Assembly: GCA_902825775.1 (NCBI GenBank)
Contig: CADECF010000003.1
Span: 235,800-299,799 of the forward strand
Direction: 5' to 3'
Length of the DNA: 64,000 nt
From: an uncultured Lysobacteraceae bacterium
GTDB taxonomy: Bacteria; Pseudomonadota; Gammaproteobacteria; Xanthomonadales; Xanthomonadaceae
Position numbers and translations under genes: made by a program. Shown here one piece after another: positions 1 through 8,278 of this stretch. The notes beneath the pieces are model-generated. The model was not told where the DNA came from. It worked only from the letters and a program-made list of their open reading frames with translations, and ran no database searches. Every line of letters starts with the position of its first letter. Positions within the stretch are counted from its first letter, which is position 1.

Positions 1-1
1 C

Positions 2-1567
2 CTGAAAGCGCCGGTCGACCTGTTGTGGAACGGCGGCATAGGCACCTATGTCAAAGCCAGCAGCGAAACGCACGCCGACGTCGGCGATCGCGCGAACAAT
101 GCGTTGCGCGTCAACGGCAACGATTTGCGGTGCAAAGTGGTGGGCGAGGGCGGCAACCTGGGTCTGACCCAGCTCGGCCGCATCGAGGCCGCATTGCACG
201 GCGTGCTGCTCAATACCGATTTCATCGACAACTCGGCCGGCGTGGACACCTCCGACCACGAGGTCAACATCAAGATCCTGCTCAACGGGCAGGTGCAGGC
301 CAAGAAGCTCAAGGTCGAAGATCGCAACAAGCTGCTGGCGTCGATGACCGATGAGGTCGCCGGCCTGGTCCTCAACGACAACTACCGCCAGAACCAAGCG
401 ATCAGCCTGATGGAGCGGATGAGCCTGACTAGGCTCGGTTCCAAGCAGCATTTCATCCGCACGCTGGAGTCGCAGGGCCTGCTCGATCGCCAGATCGAGT
501 ACCTCCCGTCCGACGCGGAGATCGCCGAGCGCAAAGCGCGCGGGGTCGGTTTGACGCGTCCGGAACTGTCGGTGCTGCTCTCGTACGCCAAGCTGGTCGC
601 TTTCCAGCAACTGCTCGAATCGGACGTGCCGGAGGATCCTTATCTTTCCAAGGAACTGGTGCGCTATTTCCCGGAGCCGCTGCAGCAGAAATACGCCAAG
701 GCGATGGAACAGCACCGCCTGAAGCGCGAGATCATCGCCACCGCGGTCACCAACTCCACGATCAACCGCATGGGCGCGACCTTCCTGCTCCGCATGCAGG
801 AAGACAGCGGACGCACGCCGGGCGAAGTCGCGAAGGCCTTCACGATCACCCGCGAAGCGCTGGAAGCGCGCGAACTGTGGGCGCAGATCGACGCGCTCGA
901 CGGCAAGGTGGCCGAGTCGACCCAGATCGATGCGCTGCAGACGATTTGGACGCTGCAACGCTCGTTCACGCGTTGGTTGCTGGCGCGGCCGGGCGCGATC
1001 CCGGACATCGCCACGGCGGTATCGCGCTACCACGACGGCTACAGGAACATCCGCGCCGGCGAGAACATCCTGCCCGATTCGCAGCGGCCCGGTTATGAGG
1101 CCAGCCTGAAGGACTGGGCGGAGAAGGGCGTGCCGGCCGAACTCGGCGGGCAATTGGCGGCGCTGCCGTATCTGGAGCCGTGCTGCGACATCATCGAGGT
1201 CGCGCGCGAGCGCAAGCTGAAGCCGATCGACGTGGCCAAAGTTCATTTCCGCCTGGGCGAGGCGTTGCGTGTGCCGTGGCTGGAGGAGCAGATCGACAAA
1301 CTGGTAGTGGACGGCCGTTGGCATGCCGTCGCCCGCGGCGTGCTGCGCGATGAGTTGGCTACCCAGCAGCGGATCCTGGTCGGACAGGTGCTGGCGATGC
1401 CGGGCGGCGATGCCGACGGCAAGGTCAAGCAGTGGCTCGAACGCGACGATGCATCGCTGCGCTTCACGCTGGCGATGCTCAACGAGCTGGCTACGCAGAA
1501 GTCGCTGGACTATCCGACCGCGTCGGTGGCCGTGCAGCGTTTGTCGCAGCTCGCTTCGCGCGGATAG
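2..1567 (+). CDS. gdhB: NAD-specific glutamate dehydrogenase, large type (3' part, 5' end outside window)
   Basis: This is the C-terminal third of the large (about 180 kDa) NAD-dependent glutamate dehydrogenase, which oxidises glutamate to 2-oxoglutarate and ammonia in the cytoplasm. The reading frame is already open at base 2, and the first residues ([14 protein letters not shown]) match the conserved end of the catalytic region of this family. About 521 codons remain, ending in TAG. The rest is the helical C-terminal domain. The true start lies upstream of the window. The 55-base palindrome that follows separates it from NAD kinase. Confidence 0.93.
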   Translation: MKAPVDLLWNGGIGTYVKASSETHADVGDRANNALRVNGNDLRCKVVGEGGNLGLTQLGRIEAALHGVLLNTDFIDNSAGVDTSDHEVNIKILLNGQVQAKKLKVEDRNKLLASMTDEVAGLVLNDNYRQNQAISLMERMSLTRLGSKQHFIRTLESQGLLDRQIEYLPSDAEIAERKARGVGLTRPELSVLLSYAKLVAFQQLLESDVPEDPYLSKELVRYFPEPLQQKYAKAMEQHRLKREIIATAVTNSTINRMGATFLLRMQEDSGRTPGEVAKAFTITREALEARELWAQIDALDGKVAESTQIDALQTIWTLQRSFTRWLLARPGAIPDIATAVSRYHDGYRNIRAGENILPDSQRPGYEASLKDWAEKGVPAELGGQLAALPYLEPCCDIIEVARERKLKPIDVAKVHFRLGEALRVPWLEEQIDKLVVDGRWHAVARGVLRDELATQQRILVGQVLAMPGGDADGKVKQWLERDDASLRFTLAMLNELATQKSLDYPTASVAVQRLSQLASRG

Positions 1568-1590
1568 CCAGGTCGCGCGGGCTTCGTAAA

Positions 1591-1645
1591 GTCGAGCTTG
1601 CTCGACTGCTCTTCTCACAGGCAAGAGCAGTCGAGCAAGCTCGAC
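1591..1645. repeat. Dispersed palindrome, family A (23-bp perfect arms)
   Basis: Arms at 1591-1613 and 1623-1645 are perfect reverse complements around a 9-base loop. The core GTCGAGCTTGCTCGAC recurs in variant form at 25353-25419 and, with CGGAGC in place of CGAGC, at 55858-55937. It lies between gdhB and nadK, and its RNA would fold into a strong hairpin. Confidence 0.9.
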
Positions 1646-1698
1646 TCTACAAAGGACCGGCTTGCGTTAAGCTGGACGCTCACCGGATGAGGTCGCCC

Positions 1699-2487
1699 AT
1701 GACACAGACGCCTCGCATCGCTTTCCTGTCCAGCCCCACCGAGGGCGCGCAAGGCGCGCTCGCGCAACTCGTCGCGCGCTACGGGCAGGTGGAGCCGGCC
1801 GATGCCGACGTGATCTGCGCGCTGGGCGGCGACGGTTTCATGCTGCAGACCTTGCACAAGCACGGCAGCCTGGGCAAGCCGGTGTACGGCATGAAGCTGG
1901 GTACGGTCGGCTTCCTGATGAACCACTATCCCGAAGACGGCGCCGAGACCGGGCCGACGCTGTTGGAACGCATCGCCCAGGCCGAACCCGCGGTATTGCG
2001 GCCGTTGGAAATGGTCGCTTCCACCGAATCGGGCGCGTCGGTGGGTTCGCTGGCGTACAACGAAGTCTCGCTGCTGCGGCAGACGCGGCAGGCCGCGCAG
2101 GTGCGGATCGATTTGAACGGCCAAACCCGACTCGACGAACTGGTCTGCGATGGCGTGATGGTGGCCACGCCCGCCGGCAGCACCGCCTACAACTATTCCG
2201 CTCACGGGCCGATCCTGCCGCTGGGTTCGAGCGTGATCGCATTGACGCCGATCGCGCCTTTCCGGCCGCGGCGCTGGCGCGGCGCGCTGCTGAAAGCCGA
2301 CACGGAAGTGCGTTTTCGGATCCTCGATCATTACAAGCGTCCGGTCAGCGCCACGGCCGATTCGCACGAGGTCCGCGACGTGGTCGAAGTGACGATCCGC
2401 GAGTCGCGCGATCGCACGGTGACGTTGCTGTTCGATCCCGAGCACAACCTCGAAGAACGGATCCTGAGCGAACAGTTCGTCGTCTAA
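1699..2487 (+). CDS. nadK: NAD kinase
   Basis: NAD kinase phosphorylates NAD+ to NADP+ in the cytoplasm using ATP or polyphosphate. The 262-residue product carries the diagnostic GGDG motif at residues 43-46 and the conserved YNEVSLL stretch near residue 117. The C-terminal half keeps the [17 protein letters not shown] segment of the family. The start at 1699 ([10 protein letters not shown]) places the first beta strand at the N-terminus. An in-frame ATG at 1687 would add four residues, and the frame is also open much further upstream, but that would overlap gdhB and the palindrome. Confidence 0.95.
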   Translation: MTQTPRIAFLSSPTEGAQGALAQLVARYGQVEPADADVICALGGDGFMLQTLHKHGSLGKPVYGMKLGTVGFLMNHYPEDGAETGPTLLERIAQAEPAVLRPLEMVASTESGASVGSLAYNEVSLLRQTRQAAQVRIDLNGQTRLDELVCDGVMVATPAGSTAYNYSAHGPILPLGSSVIALTPIAPFRPRRWRGALLKADTEVRFRILDHYKRPVSATADSHEVRDVVEVTIRESRDRTVTLLFDPEHNLEERILSEQFVV

Positions 2488-2506
2488 GCGAATCGTTTGT
2501 GCTGTT

Positions 2507-2532
2507 GTGGGAGCGGCTTCAGCCGCGAGCTC
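2507..2532. repeat. Family C repeat, left half
   Basis: This 26-base unit (core GGAGCGGCTTCAGCCGCGAG, itself palindromic) is the exact reverse complement of 3671-3696. The two copies bracket the 5'-nucleotidase gene. The same family occurs as hairpins at 14055-14136, 19916-19992 and 53555-53636. Confidence 0.88.
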
Positions 2533-2541
2533 TTCCCTTGC

Positions 2542-2612
2542 CTGTCATCCCGAGCGAAGCGAGGGATCTGCTGCCGGAACAAGCAGATCCCTCGCTTCGC
2601 TCGGGATGACAG
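2542..2612. repeat. Family B palindrome (31-bp perfect arms)
   Basis: Arms at 2542-2572 and 2582-2612 pair perfectly. The core is CATCCCGAGCGAAGCGAGGG. Relatives are at 3590-3658, 27875-27981 and 32135-32224. It lies between nadK and the 5'-nucleotidase gene. Confidence 0.9.
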
Positions 2613-2667
2613 CCGAGAGGGGCCTTCGTCGCTGGCGGTGAGACGCCATGTGTGCAGAATAAGCAGC

Positions 2668-3576
2668 ATGAGCGAAACCGCCTCCAATCCTCCGCTCGTC
2701 GTCGCGATCACCGCCAGAGCGCTGTTCGACCTGGAAGACAGCCACGGCCTGTTCGAGCGCGATGGGATCCAGGCCTATGCCGATCACCAGCGCAGCCGCG
2801 AAGACGACATCCTGGAGCCCGGTATCGCTTTTCCGCTTGTGCGCAAACTGCTGGCGCTGAACGACGGTGCGCCGACCGAGGCGCCGCATGTCGAGGTGAT
2901 CCTTTTGTCGCGCAATTCGTCCGATACGGGCCTGCGCATTTTCAATTCCATCCAGCACCACAATCTCGGGATCGTGCGCGCCACTTTCACTTCCGGTGCG
3001 CCGACCTGGCCTTATATCAAACCGTTCGGTGCGCAACTGTTCTTGTCCGCAAACCCGGACTCGGTGAGGCGCGCGCTAGAGAACGGCGTGGCGGCGGCGA
3101 CCATCCTGCCCGCCAAGGCTGCGCAACAGCGCAGCGACCAGCTGCGGATCGCCTTCGACGGCGATGCGGTGATCTTCGGCGATCAGGGCGAGCGCTACTC
3201 GCGCGAGCAGGGCGTGGAGGCTTTCGGTCGCTACGAGCGCGAGAACGCGCACGAGCCTCTGCCGGGCGGGCCGTTCCGCGGGTTTCTCGATTCGTTGCAC
3301 CGTTTGCAGGCCGCATTTCCTACCGGAGACGATGCGCCGATCCGCACTGCGCTGGTTACCGCACGCTCCGCGCCCGCGCACGAGCGCGTGATCCGCACGC
3401 TGCGCGCATGGGAAGTGCGGTTAGACGAGGCGTTGTTCCTGGGCGGGCGCGACAAGGGGCCGTTCCTCGAGGCCTTCGGCGCCGACATATTCTTCGACGA
3501 TTCGCTGCACAACATCGATTCGGCGCGGCAGCATGTGGCGGCGGGACATGTGCCGCATGGTGTCGCGAACAGCTGA
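2668..3576 (+). CDS. 5'-nucleotidase, cytosolic cN-I-like family
   Basis: The 302-residue product matches the bacterial 5'-nucleotidase family related to eukaryotic cytosolic nucleotidase I, which dephosphorylates nucleoside monophosphates. Family stretches include AISARALF-like VVAITARALFDLEDSH at the N-terminus, LSRNSSDTGLRIFNSI in the middle, an acidic RIAFDGDAVIFGD motif typical of HAD-like active sites, and a C-terminal GADIFFDDS. No signal peptide is seen, so it should act in the cytoplasm. The start at 2668 gives the usual MSE N-terminus. A CAGAAT box lies 7 bases before the ATG. The gene is symmetrically bracketed by family B and C repeats on both sides. Confidence 0.85.
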   Translation: MSETASNPPLVVAITARALFDLEDSHGLFERDGIQAYADHQRSREDDILEPGIAFPLVRKLLALNDGAPTEAPHVEVILLSRNSSDTGLRIFNSIQHHNLGIVRATFTSGAPTWPYIKPFGAQLFLSANPDSVRRALENGVAAATILPAKAAQQRSDQLRIAFDGDAVIFGDQGERYSREQGVEAFGRYERENAHEPLPGGPFRGFLDSLHRLQAAFPTGDDAPIRTALVTARSAPAHERVIRTLRAWEVRLDEALFLGGRDKGPFLEAFGADIFFDDSLHNIDSARQHVAAGHVPHGVANS

Positions 3577-3589
3577 TGCACTCTAATGC

Positions 3590-3658
3590 TGTCATCCCGA
3601 GCGTAGCGAGGGATCTGCTTACCCGTGAAGCAGATCTCTCGCTGCGCTCGGGATGACA
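3590..3658. repeat. Family B palindrome (imperfect 31-bp arms)
   Basis: Arms at 3590-3620 and 3628-3658 pair with a few mismatches. It begins 13 bases after the 5'-nucleotidase stop and is the mirror partner of the family B copy at 2542-2612. Confidence 0.87.
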
Positions 3659-3670
3659 TACAGAGGAAAA

Positions 3671-3696
3671 GAGCTCGCGGCTGAAGCCGCTCCCAC
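3671..3696. repeat. Family C repeat, right half
   Basis: This is an exact reverse complement of 2507-2532. A truncated second copy (GCCGCTCCCAC) follows at about 3700. Together with the upstream half it brackets about 1.1 kb containing the 5'-nucleotidase gene. Confidence 0.88.
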
Positions 3697-3722
3697 AAAA
3701 GCCGCTCCCACAAAAGCCGGCG

Positions 3723-4286
3723 CTACAAAGGCAAGCGGATGTCCGACAGCTTCCAGCGGAGGCCGTCGCGGGTCATTACGAATTGGATAGGCCGCCCCGA
3801 ATCGTCCTGCACGGTAGCGGTGAAGCGCGAAAGCGATTCGTAGCGGTATTTGGCGCCATCGAAGGGCCGGGGTGCGGCGGGTGCCGGCGTTTCCCCATCC
3901 GCAGCCTGCGGTGCGGGCGCAGGCGCGGATGAAAAACCGTCGCCGACGCGTTTCCACACTTTCCGCCCTTCCATCATCGCGCCCAAGCCGGTCGGGGTGA
4001 CCATGGCTTCGACGACACCGCCGACCACTCCGCCGGCGATGGACAATCCGATCGCGCCCAGCGCGCTCGACTGGATGTCCGGTCCGGCCTCGCGCACCAG
4101 GCGATCGGTCAGCTGCGCTTTCAAGCTGGCGCGCAACGCGGGGAAATCGACCTGCTTGGAGAGCGCGGCGGCATCCTGCCTTTCCACGGCGGATCGGATC
4201 GCGCGCACCGTGAGATAGGGTCCGGCGCCGACATAGGCGACCAGCGCGATCAGCAGCGCGACAGCCACCCAAAGCCATTTCTTCAT
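3723..4286 (-). CDS. DUF2939-like membrane-anchored protein
   Basis: The 187-residue protein starts with MKKWLWVAVALLIALVAYVGAGPYL, one N-terminal membrane segment or uncleaved signal. The segment after it (VRAIRSAVERQDAAALSKQVDFPALRAS) and the C-terminal part (KYRYESLSRFTATVQDD) match DUF2939, a family of unknown function. A central alanine/proline-rich stretch (about residues 118-140) looks like a linker. Its ATG lies 30 bases past the stop of the DUF2461 gene upstream, so it may be the last gene of that minus-strand run. Confidence 0.75.
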   Translation of the reverse strand: MKKWLWVAVALLIALVAYVGAGPYLTVRAIRSAVERQDAAALSKQVDFPALRASLKAQLTDRLVREAGPDIQSSALGAIGLSIAGGVVGGVVEAMVTPTGLGAMMEGRKVWKRVGDGFSSAPAPAPQAADGETPAPAAPRPFDGAKYRYESLSRFTATVQDDSGRPIQFVMTRDGLRWKLSDIRLPL

Positions 4287-4315
4287 CGCGGAACTCCGGT
4301 TCGCGGCAGGCATGT

Positions 4316-5002
4316 TCAGAACTCCAGATCCAGCGCTGCGCAAAGATAGTCCACGAACGGCGCCAACCCAGCCAGGTCCTTTTCCAAGGTCTGGCGCAGC
4401 TTCGGACCCAGCATCGTGCTGTCTTCGATGGCGCGCACGGCGACGAAATTCTTGTGCTTGAGATCGTCGATGAACTCGAAATCGGCCGAAAAGCCGCGCG
4501 GCGGGCGCACCAGCATCTCGTCGGATTCGAAATCGTAACGCCGCGCGAAAGCCGGCGCATGGGCGGCGGCTTTCCAGCCGCCCGGGTTCTCGAAGATGAA
4601 CTGGCGGATGCGCCGCTGCGTCTCCGGCTCCGGATGCCACAAGCCCGCGCCGATGAAGCACTCGCCCGGTTCCACGTGCAGATAGAACGAAGGCGCCGCT
4701 ACCTGCTTGCGCCGTTCGTGGTACAGCCGCGCGCCTTGCCAGGATTTGTAGGGCGCTTTGTCGTTCGCGAAACGAGTATCACGGTAGATGCGGAACAACG
4801 AACCGTTGCTGGGCCGCGGATCGGAGCGGAAATGCTCGCTGACCTCCTTCAATGCGGGCTGCAGATCGGTCAGCAGACGCAGGAAGGGACCGCGCAGATG
4901 GGTCTCGTAATCGTCCTTGTGCGCATGGAACCACTCGCGGTTGTTGTGCCTGGCGAGCGCGCGCAGGAATTTGAAGGTCTTGTCGCTGAAATACGCCGTC
5001 AT
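4316..5002 (-). CDS. DUF2461 (TIGR02453) family protein
   Basis: The 228-residue soluble protein matches the DUF2461 family, which has no established function. Conserved stretches include FSDKTFKFLRALARHNNREWF at the N-terminus, LFRIYRDTRFANDKAPYK near residue 70 and FYLHVEPGECFIGAGLW near residue 108. Its ATG overlaps the end of the exonuclease I gene (4999-5002, ATGA arrangement), which implies translational coupling to sbcB. No DNA-repair function has been shown for the family as far as I know. Confidence 0.85.
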   Translation of the reverse strand: MTAYFSDKTFKFLRALARHNNREWFHAHKDDYETHLRGPFLRLLTDLQPALKEVSEHFRSDPRPSNGSLFRIYRDTRFANDKAPYKSWQGARLYHERRKQVAAPSFYLHVEPGECFIGAGLWHPEPETQRRIRQFIFENPGGWKAAAHAPAFARRYDFESDEMLVRPPRGFSADFEFIDDLKHKNFVAVRAIEDSTMLGPKLRQTLEKDLAGLAPFVDYLCAALDLEF

Positions 5003-6441
5003 CGCAGGTCCGTTCCGATGTTTTCGCCCCAGGCCGCCAGGCGGTCGAGCAGTTCTCGCTTTTTGCCATCCTCGATGTGGGCGGCGCGTAAAACCGCTAT
5101 CTCGGCGTTGAAAGCGTCGAGCGTGAATTCCGACAAGCCGCTGTCCTCGATCAGCCTATGGCGGCGATACGCATTCCAACGTTCGTGCTCGGCCATGCTC
5201 AACGTGTCCGGCCAGTTGCGTGCCCGGTAGCGGAACAGCACTTCTGCCAACCGCGGATCTTGGAAACCGAAATCGCGCTGGCCCAGTTGCGCCGGCAAGG
5301 TGCTGCGCACCTGGCCGAACTTGCGTTTGTCGCCGTCGCCGATGAAGCCGTCGTACAACGCGGCGTCGGCATCGGCCGGCGTGCGTTCGGCTTCGTTCGC
5401 ATAGATGCGTCGCACTTTTTCGGCCAATGCGGGGCCGGCGGCGCGCAGTTTTTCGGCGCGCAGCGCCGCGACGTCGGGATCGATGCCCAGTCGCTCGAAA
5501 TCCGCTGGACGCAGGTGATCCCAGGCCACCAATGCGGGGCAGCGGTTCAAATGCACTTCTTTTAATCCGATGCGTTTCTCGCCTTCGGGCAGGTCCGCCG
5601 CGGGCGTGTAGAGGCGGTCGGCGATCTCGTCGGCGGGCAGGTCGAGCAGCGCGTCCGGTTCGCCGTCCAAATCGAACACGATCACGCGGCTGTCGATGCG
5701 CGGGTGCCTCGCCAAAGGCAGCACGGCCGCCGCACTGAGCCGGCTCGCCGGATAGCGTTGCGAGACGTGCAGCGCCGGCACCATGCCGACCACGTCCAGC
5801 AAGCCGGCCGCACGGCGCTTGTCGCGCAAGCCCAGAGCGTAATCCCAGAATCGCGGCTGGGCCTTGCGCAGCAGGCGCGCCATGCCGATCAGTGCGCGCA
5901 CGTCGGAAAGCGCCTCGTGCGCGTCGCCTTGCCGTACCGCGTTGGCGGCGGCCAGATGCTCCAGCCGGAACGAAGCGAACCCATCTTCGCGCTTGGGCCA
6001 TTCGATGCCGTCCGGCCGCAGCGCGTGCGCAAGACGCAGCACGTCGAGCAGGTCCCAGCGCGAATTGCCGCCGCGCCATTCGCGTTCGTAGGCGTCGTAG
6101 AAATTGCGGTAGAGGCCGTAGCGGACGAATTCGTCGTCGAAACGCAAGGAGTTGTAGCCGACGCTGCAGGTTTCCGGCCGCGCCATTTCCTCGAAGATGC
6201 GGGCGAAGGCTTCGGCCTCGTTGACGCCGTCGCGCTGCGCGTCCTGCGGGGCGATGCCGGTGATCAGGGTGGCGATGGGCGAGGGCAGCAGGTCGTCGGC
6301 GGGTTTGACGAAAAAATCGATCGGTGCTTCGACTTCGTTCAACTCGGCATCGGTGCGTATCGCCGCGAATTGCGCGATCCGTGTCCGGCGCGGGTCGCTG
6401 CCGAATGTTTCCAGGTCGTAGAACAGGAAGCTGGCCGGCAT
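4999..6441 (-). CDS. sbcB: Exodeoxyribonuclease I
   Basis: Exonuclease I degrades single-stranded DNA 3' to 5' and works in mismatch repair and recombination. The 480-residue product is close to the 475 residues of the E. coli enzyme. The DEDD exonuclease fold starts with FYDLETFG (Asp9, Glu11 as metal ligands) and contains the DALSDVRALI segment that carries later acidic ligands. The start at 6441 overlaps the kmo stop by one base (TAATG), so it may be translated by re-initiation after kmo. A much longer upstream reading exists in this frame but is antisense-like noise across kmo. Confidence 0.93.
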   Translation of the reverse strand: MPASFLFYDLETFGSDPRRTRIAQFAAIRTDAELNEVEAPIDFFVKPADDLLPSPIATLITGIAPQDAQRDGVNEAEAFARIFEEMARPETCSVGYNSLRFDDEFVRYGLYRNFYDAYEREWRGGNSRWDLLDVLRLAHALRPDGIEWPKREDGFASFRLEHLAAANAVRQGDAHEALSDVRALIGMARLLRKAQPRFWDYALGLRDKRRAAGLLDVVGMVPALHVSQRYPASRLSAAAVLPLARHPRIDSRVIVFDLDGEPDALLDLPADEIADRLYTPAADLPEGEKRIGLKEVHLNRCPALVAWDHLRPADFERLGIDPDVAALRAEKLRAAGPALAEKVRRIYANEAERTPADADAALYDGFIGDGDKRKFGQVRSTLPAQLGQRDFGFQDPRLAEVLFRYRARNWPDTLSMAEHERWNAYRRHRLIEDSGLSEFTLDAFNAEIAVLRAAHIEDGKKRELLDRLAAWGENIGTDLR

Positions 6442-7823
6442 TACGCGACGTCCTGCAGCGGTTGCAGCCGGGCCAGCACCTCGGCATCGACGGCTTGCCA
6501 ATCGACGGCATCCAGCGAATCCAGTCCTTGCGTGGCCCGGACCAGGATTTCGCGCTGTATGTCGCTGCGTTCCAGCGCGACGGAGTATGGGATCAGCATG
6601 AACGTGACCATCGTGTAATGCGGTACGAAGCGGTCTGGATGGCGTTCCTGCAGCTTGCGTTCGAGTTCGCGTTGCAGCAGGAAATCCGGGTCGTCGACGC
6701 GATCTCGCATCTCCAGATAGTTTTCCAGCGCCATCTGCTGGATGGCGGCCGCGTTGGGCTTGCGCTCGGCTTCGAAAGCCGCGAAAGCGCTGGCCAGATC
6801 GCTGTCGGCTGCCTCGAGCTTGCGCGCCAACGCGACGCAATCCTCGAACGCGCAGTTCATGCCCTGGCCATGGAAGGGGACCATCGCATGCGCCGCATCG
6901 CCGAGCAGCACGGCGCGGCCGTCAAGATGCCAGCGGTCGAGGTAGAGCGTAGCGAGCAGGCCCGGCGGATTGCGCTGCCAGTCTTCCTCCAATTTCGGGA
7001 TCAGCGGCAGCGCGTCGGCGAAATCGCGTTCGAACAGCGCGCGCGCGTCGGCCACGGATTTCAGGGTGGCGAAGCTGGGATCGCCTTCGTTGGGCAGGAA
7101 CAGAGTGACGGTGAAAGTCTTCTCGTCGTTGGGCAGCGCGATGCACATGTAAACGCCGCGCGGCCAGATGTGCAGAGCGTTGGGCTCGATCCGGAAGCCG
7201 CCGTCGGCCGCGGGCGGAATCTCCAGCTCTTTGTAGGAGTGGTCGAGGAATTCGGTGCGTTCGCCGAGATCGGAGCGTTTGTTCATCGCCGCGCGCAGCG
7301 CCGAGCCCGCGCCGTCGGCGCCGACCAGGGCGCGGAATGCGGTTTCGTGCGATCGGTTGGTGCGATCGTCGTGGAAGCGCGCGGTGCAGGCATCGAAATC
7401 GACGCTGTCGAGGCGGCGGTCGAAGTGAAGTGTGGCGCCGGCGCGTTCGGCGAGGCCGAGCAGGGTGATGTTGAGGTCGCCGCGATGCACCGACCAGATC
7501 ACTTCCGAGTCGTCGCGCCCGTAGCGCTGCAGCTGCAGACTGCCGTCGAGGAAATGCACCATGCGGCCGCGCATCATTACGGCCTGCGCCATCACCGGTT
7601 CGTCGGCATTGGCTTGTCGCAGGGCATTGCGGCCGCGTTCGGCCAGAGCCAAGTTGATCGAACGGCCGCCTTCGTAGCCCTTGATCCGCGGATCGCCGCG
7701 TTTTTCGTAAACATCGATGCGCCAGCCGCGCCTGGCGAGCAGCGTGGCGAGCAGGGCGCCGGCGAGACCCGCGCCGACGATGGTGAGGGACTTCTCAGTC
7801 GAAGTGTTCAAGACGTCATCCAA
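6441..7823 (-). CDS. kmo: Kynurenine 3-monooxygenase
   Basis: This flavoprotein hydroxylates L-kynurenine to 3-hydroxykynurenine with NADPH and O2. The 460-residue product shows the FAD-binding VGAGLAGALLA motif near residue 17 and the second flavin motif GDAAHAMVPFHGQGMNCAFEDC near residue 310, which is highly characteristic of KMO. It lies downstream of kynU in the same orientation, but the two are separated by the inverted-repeat GIY-YIG element and a hexamer tandem repeat, so it may need its own promoter. The next gene, sbcB, overlaps by one base. Confidence 0.94.
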   Translation of the reverse strand: MDDVLNTSTEKSLTIVGAGLAGALLATLLARRGWRIDVYEKRGDPRIKGYEGGRSINLALAERGRNALRQANADEPVMAQAVMMRGRMVHFLDGSLQLQRYGRDDSEVIWSVHRGDLNITLLGLAERAGATLHFDRRLDSVDFDACTARFHDDRTNRSHETAFRALVGADGAGSALRAAMNKRSDLGERTEFLDHSYKELEIPPAADGGFRIEPNALHIWPRGVYMCIALPNDEKTFTVTLFLPNEGDPSFATLKSVADARALFERDFADALPLIPKLEEDWQRNPPGLLATLYLDRWHLDGRAVLLGDAAHAMVPFHGQGMNCAFEDCVALARKLEAADSDLASAFAAFEAERKPNAAAIQQMALENYLEMRDRVDDPDFLLQRELERKLQERHPDRFVPHYTMVTFMLIPYSVALERSDIQREILVRATQGLDSLDAVDWQAVDAEVLARLQPLQDVA

Positions 7824-7832
7824 ATACGATCT

Positions 7833-7879
<47 letters not shown>

Positions 7880-7884
7880 CTTAA

Positions 7885-8270
7885 AGCCGTCATTCCCGCG
7901 AAGGCGGGAATCCAGCGACTTTGCTCTGACCCGTAATCTCATCCCAAAGATCGTTCCAATACGGATTCTTTTCCTCGATCAGCCTGACTTTCCAAGCCCG
8001 GTTCCACTTCTTAATCTGCTGCTCACGGGCAATGGCAGAAAACATGTCGCCATGAAGCTCGAACCAAACCAATTTACCGATGCCGTACCGTTTCGTGAAA
8101 CCTTCGATGACATGCATCGCGATGCTGCCATGTCCTGCCGATCAGGTTGCTGGTGACGCCGATATACAACGTCGCATTCCGGTCTTTCGCCATTATGTAA
8201 ACCGCCGGTTGTTTTTCCATAACCGTCCAAGCCAAGTCGCTGGATTCCCGCCTTCGCGGGAATGACGGCT
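7885..8270. mobile_element. Small element with 37-bp perfect terminal inverted repeats enclosing a GIY-YIG gene
   Basis: The ends at 7885-7921 and 8234-8270 are exact reverse complements over 37 bases (core CATTCCCGCGAAGGCGGGAA). They enclose only the broken GIY-YIG nuclease gene. The whole unit is 386 bp and sits between kynU and kmo, 8 bases past the kynU stop. The same 37-base ends, with one base changed, flank a 163-bp unit at 34020-34182. That it moves, or once moved, is an inference from structure; no target-site duplication is evident. Confidence 0.65.
7890..8220 (-). pseudogene. GIY-YIG endonuclease family gene, frameshifted
   Basis: From 8220 one frame reads MEKQPAVYIMAKDRNATLYIGV..., the GIY-YIG core with the usual VYIM/LYIG strands, then QHRD and out of frame to a stop. 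From 8117 a second frame carries the rest of the domain (VIEGFTKRYGIGKLVWFE, then EQQIKKWNRAWK and NPYWNDLW). Joining them needs removal of about one base near 8118-8121, so this copy has a net one-base insertion. The C-terminus runs into the inverted repeat, which encodes the last residues (AGFPPSRE) and the stop. Small stand-alone GIY-YIG proteins of about 100 residues are common; their cellular role is mostly unknown. Confidence 0.85.
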
Positions 8271-8278
8271 AAAAGCGA

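Noticed and set aside
1432-1698. Upstream extension of the NAD kinase frame
   Set aside because: It overlaps gdhB and would translate through the family A palindrome; the conserved N-terminus begins at 1699.
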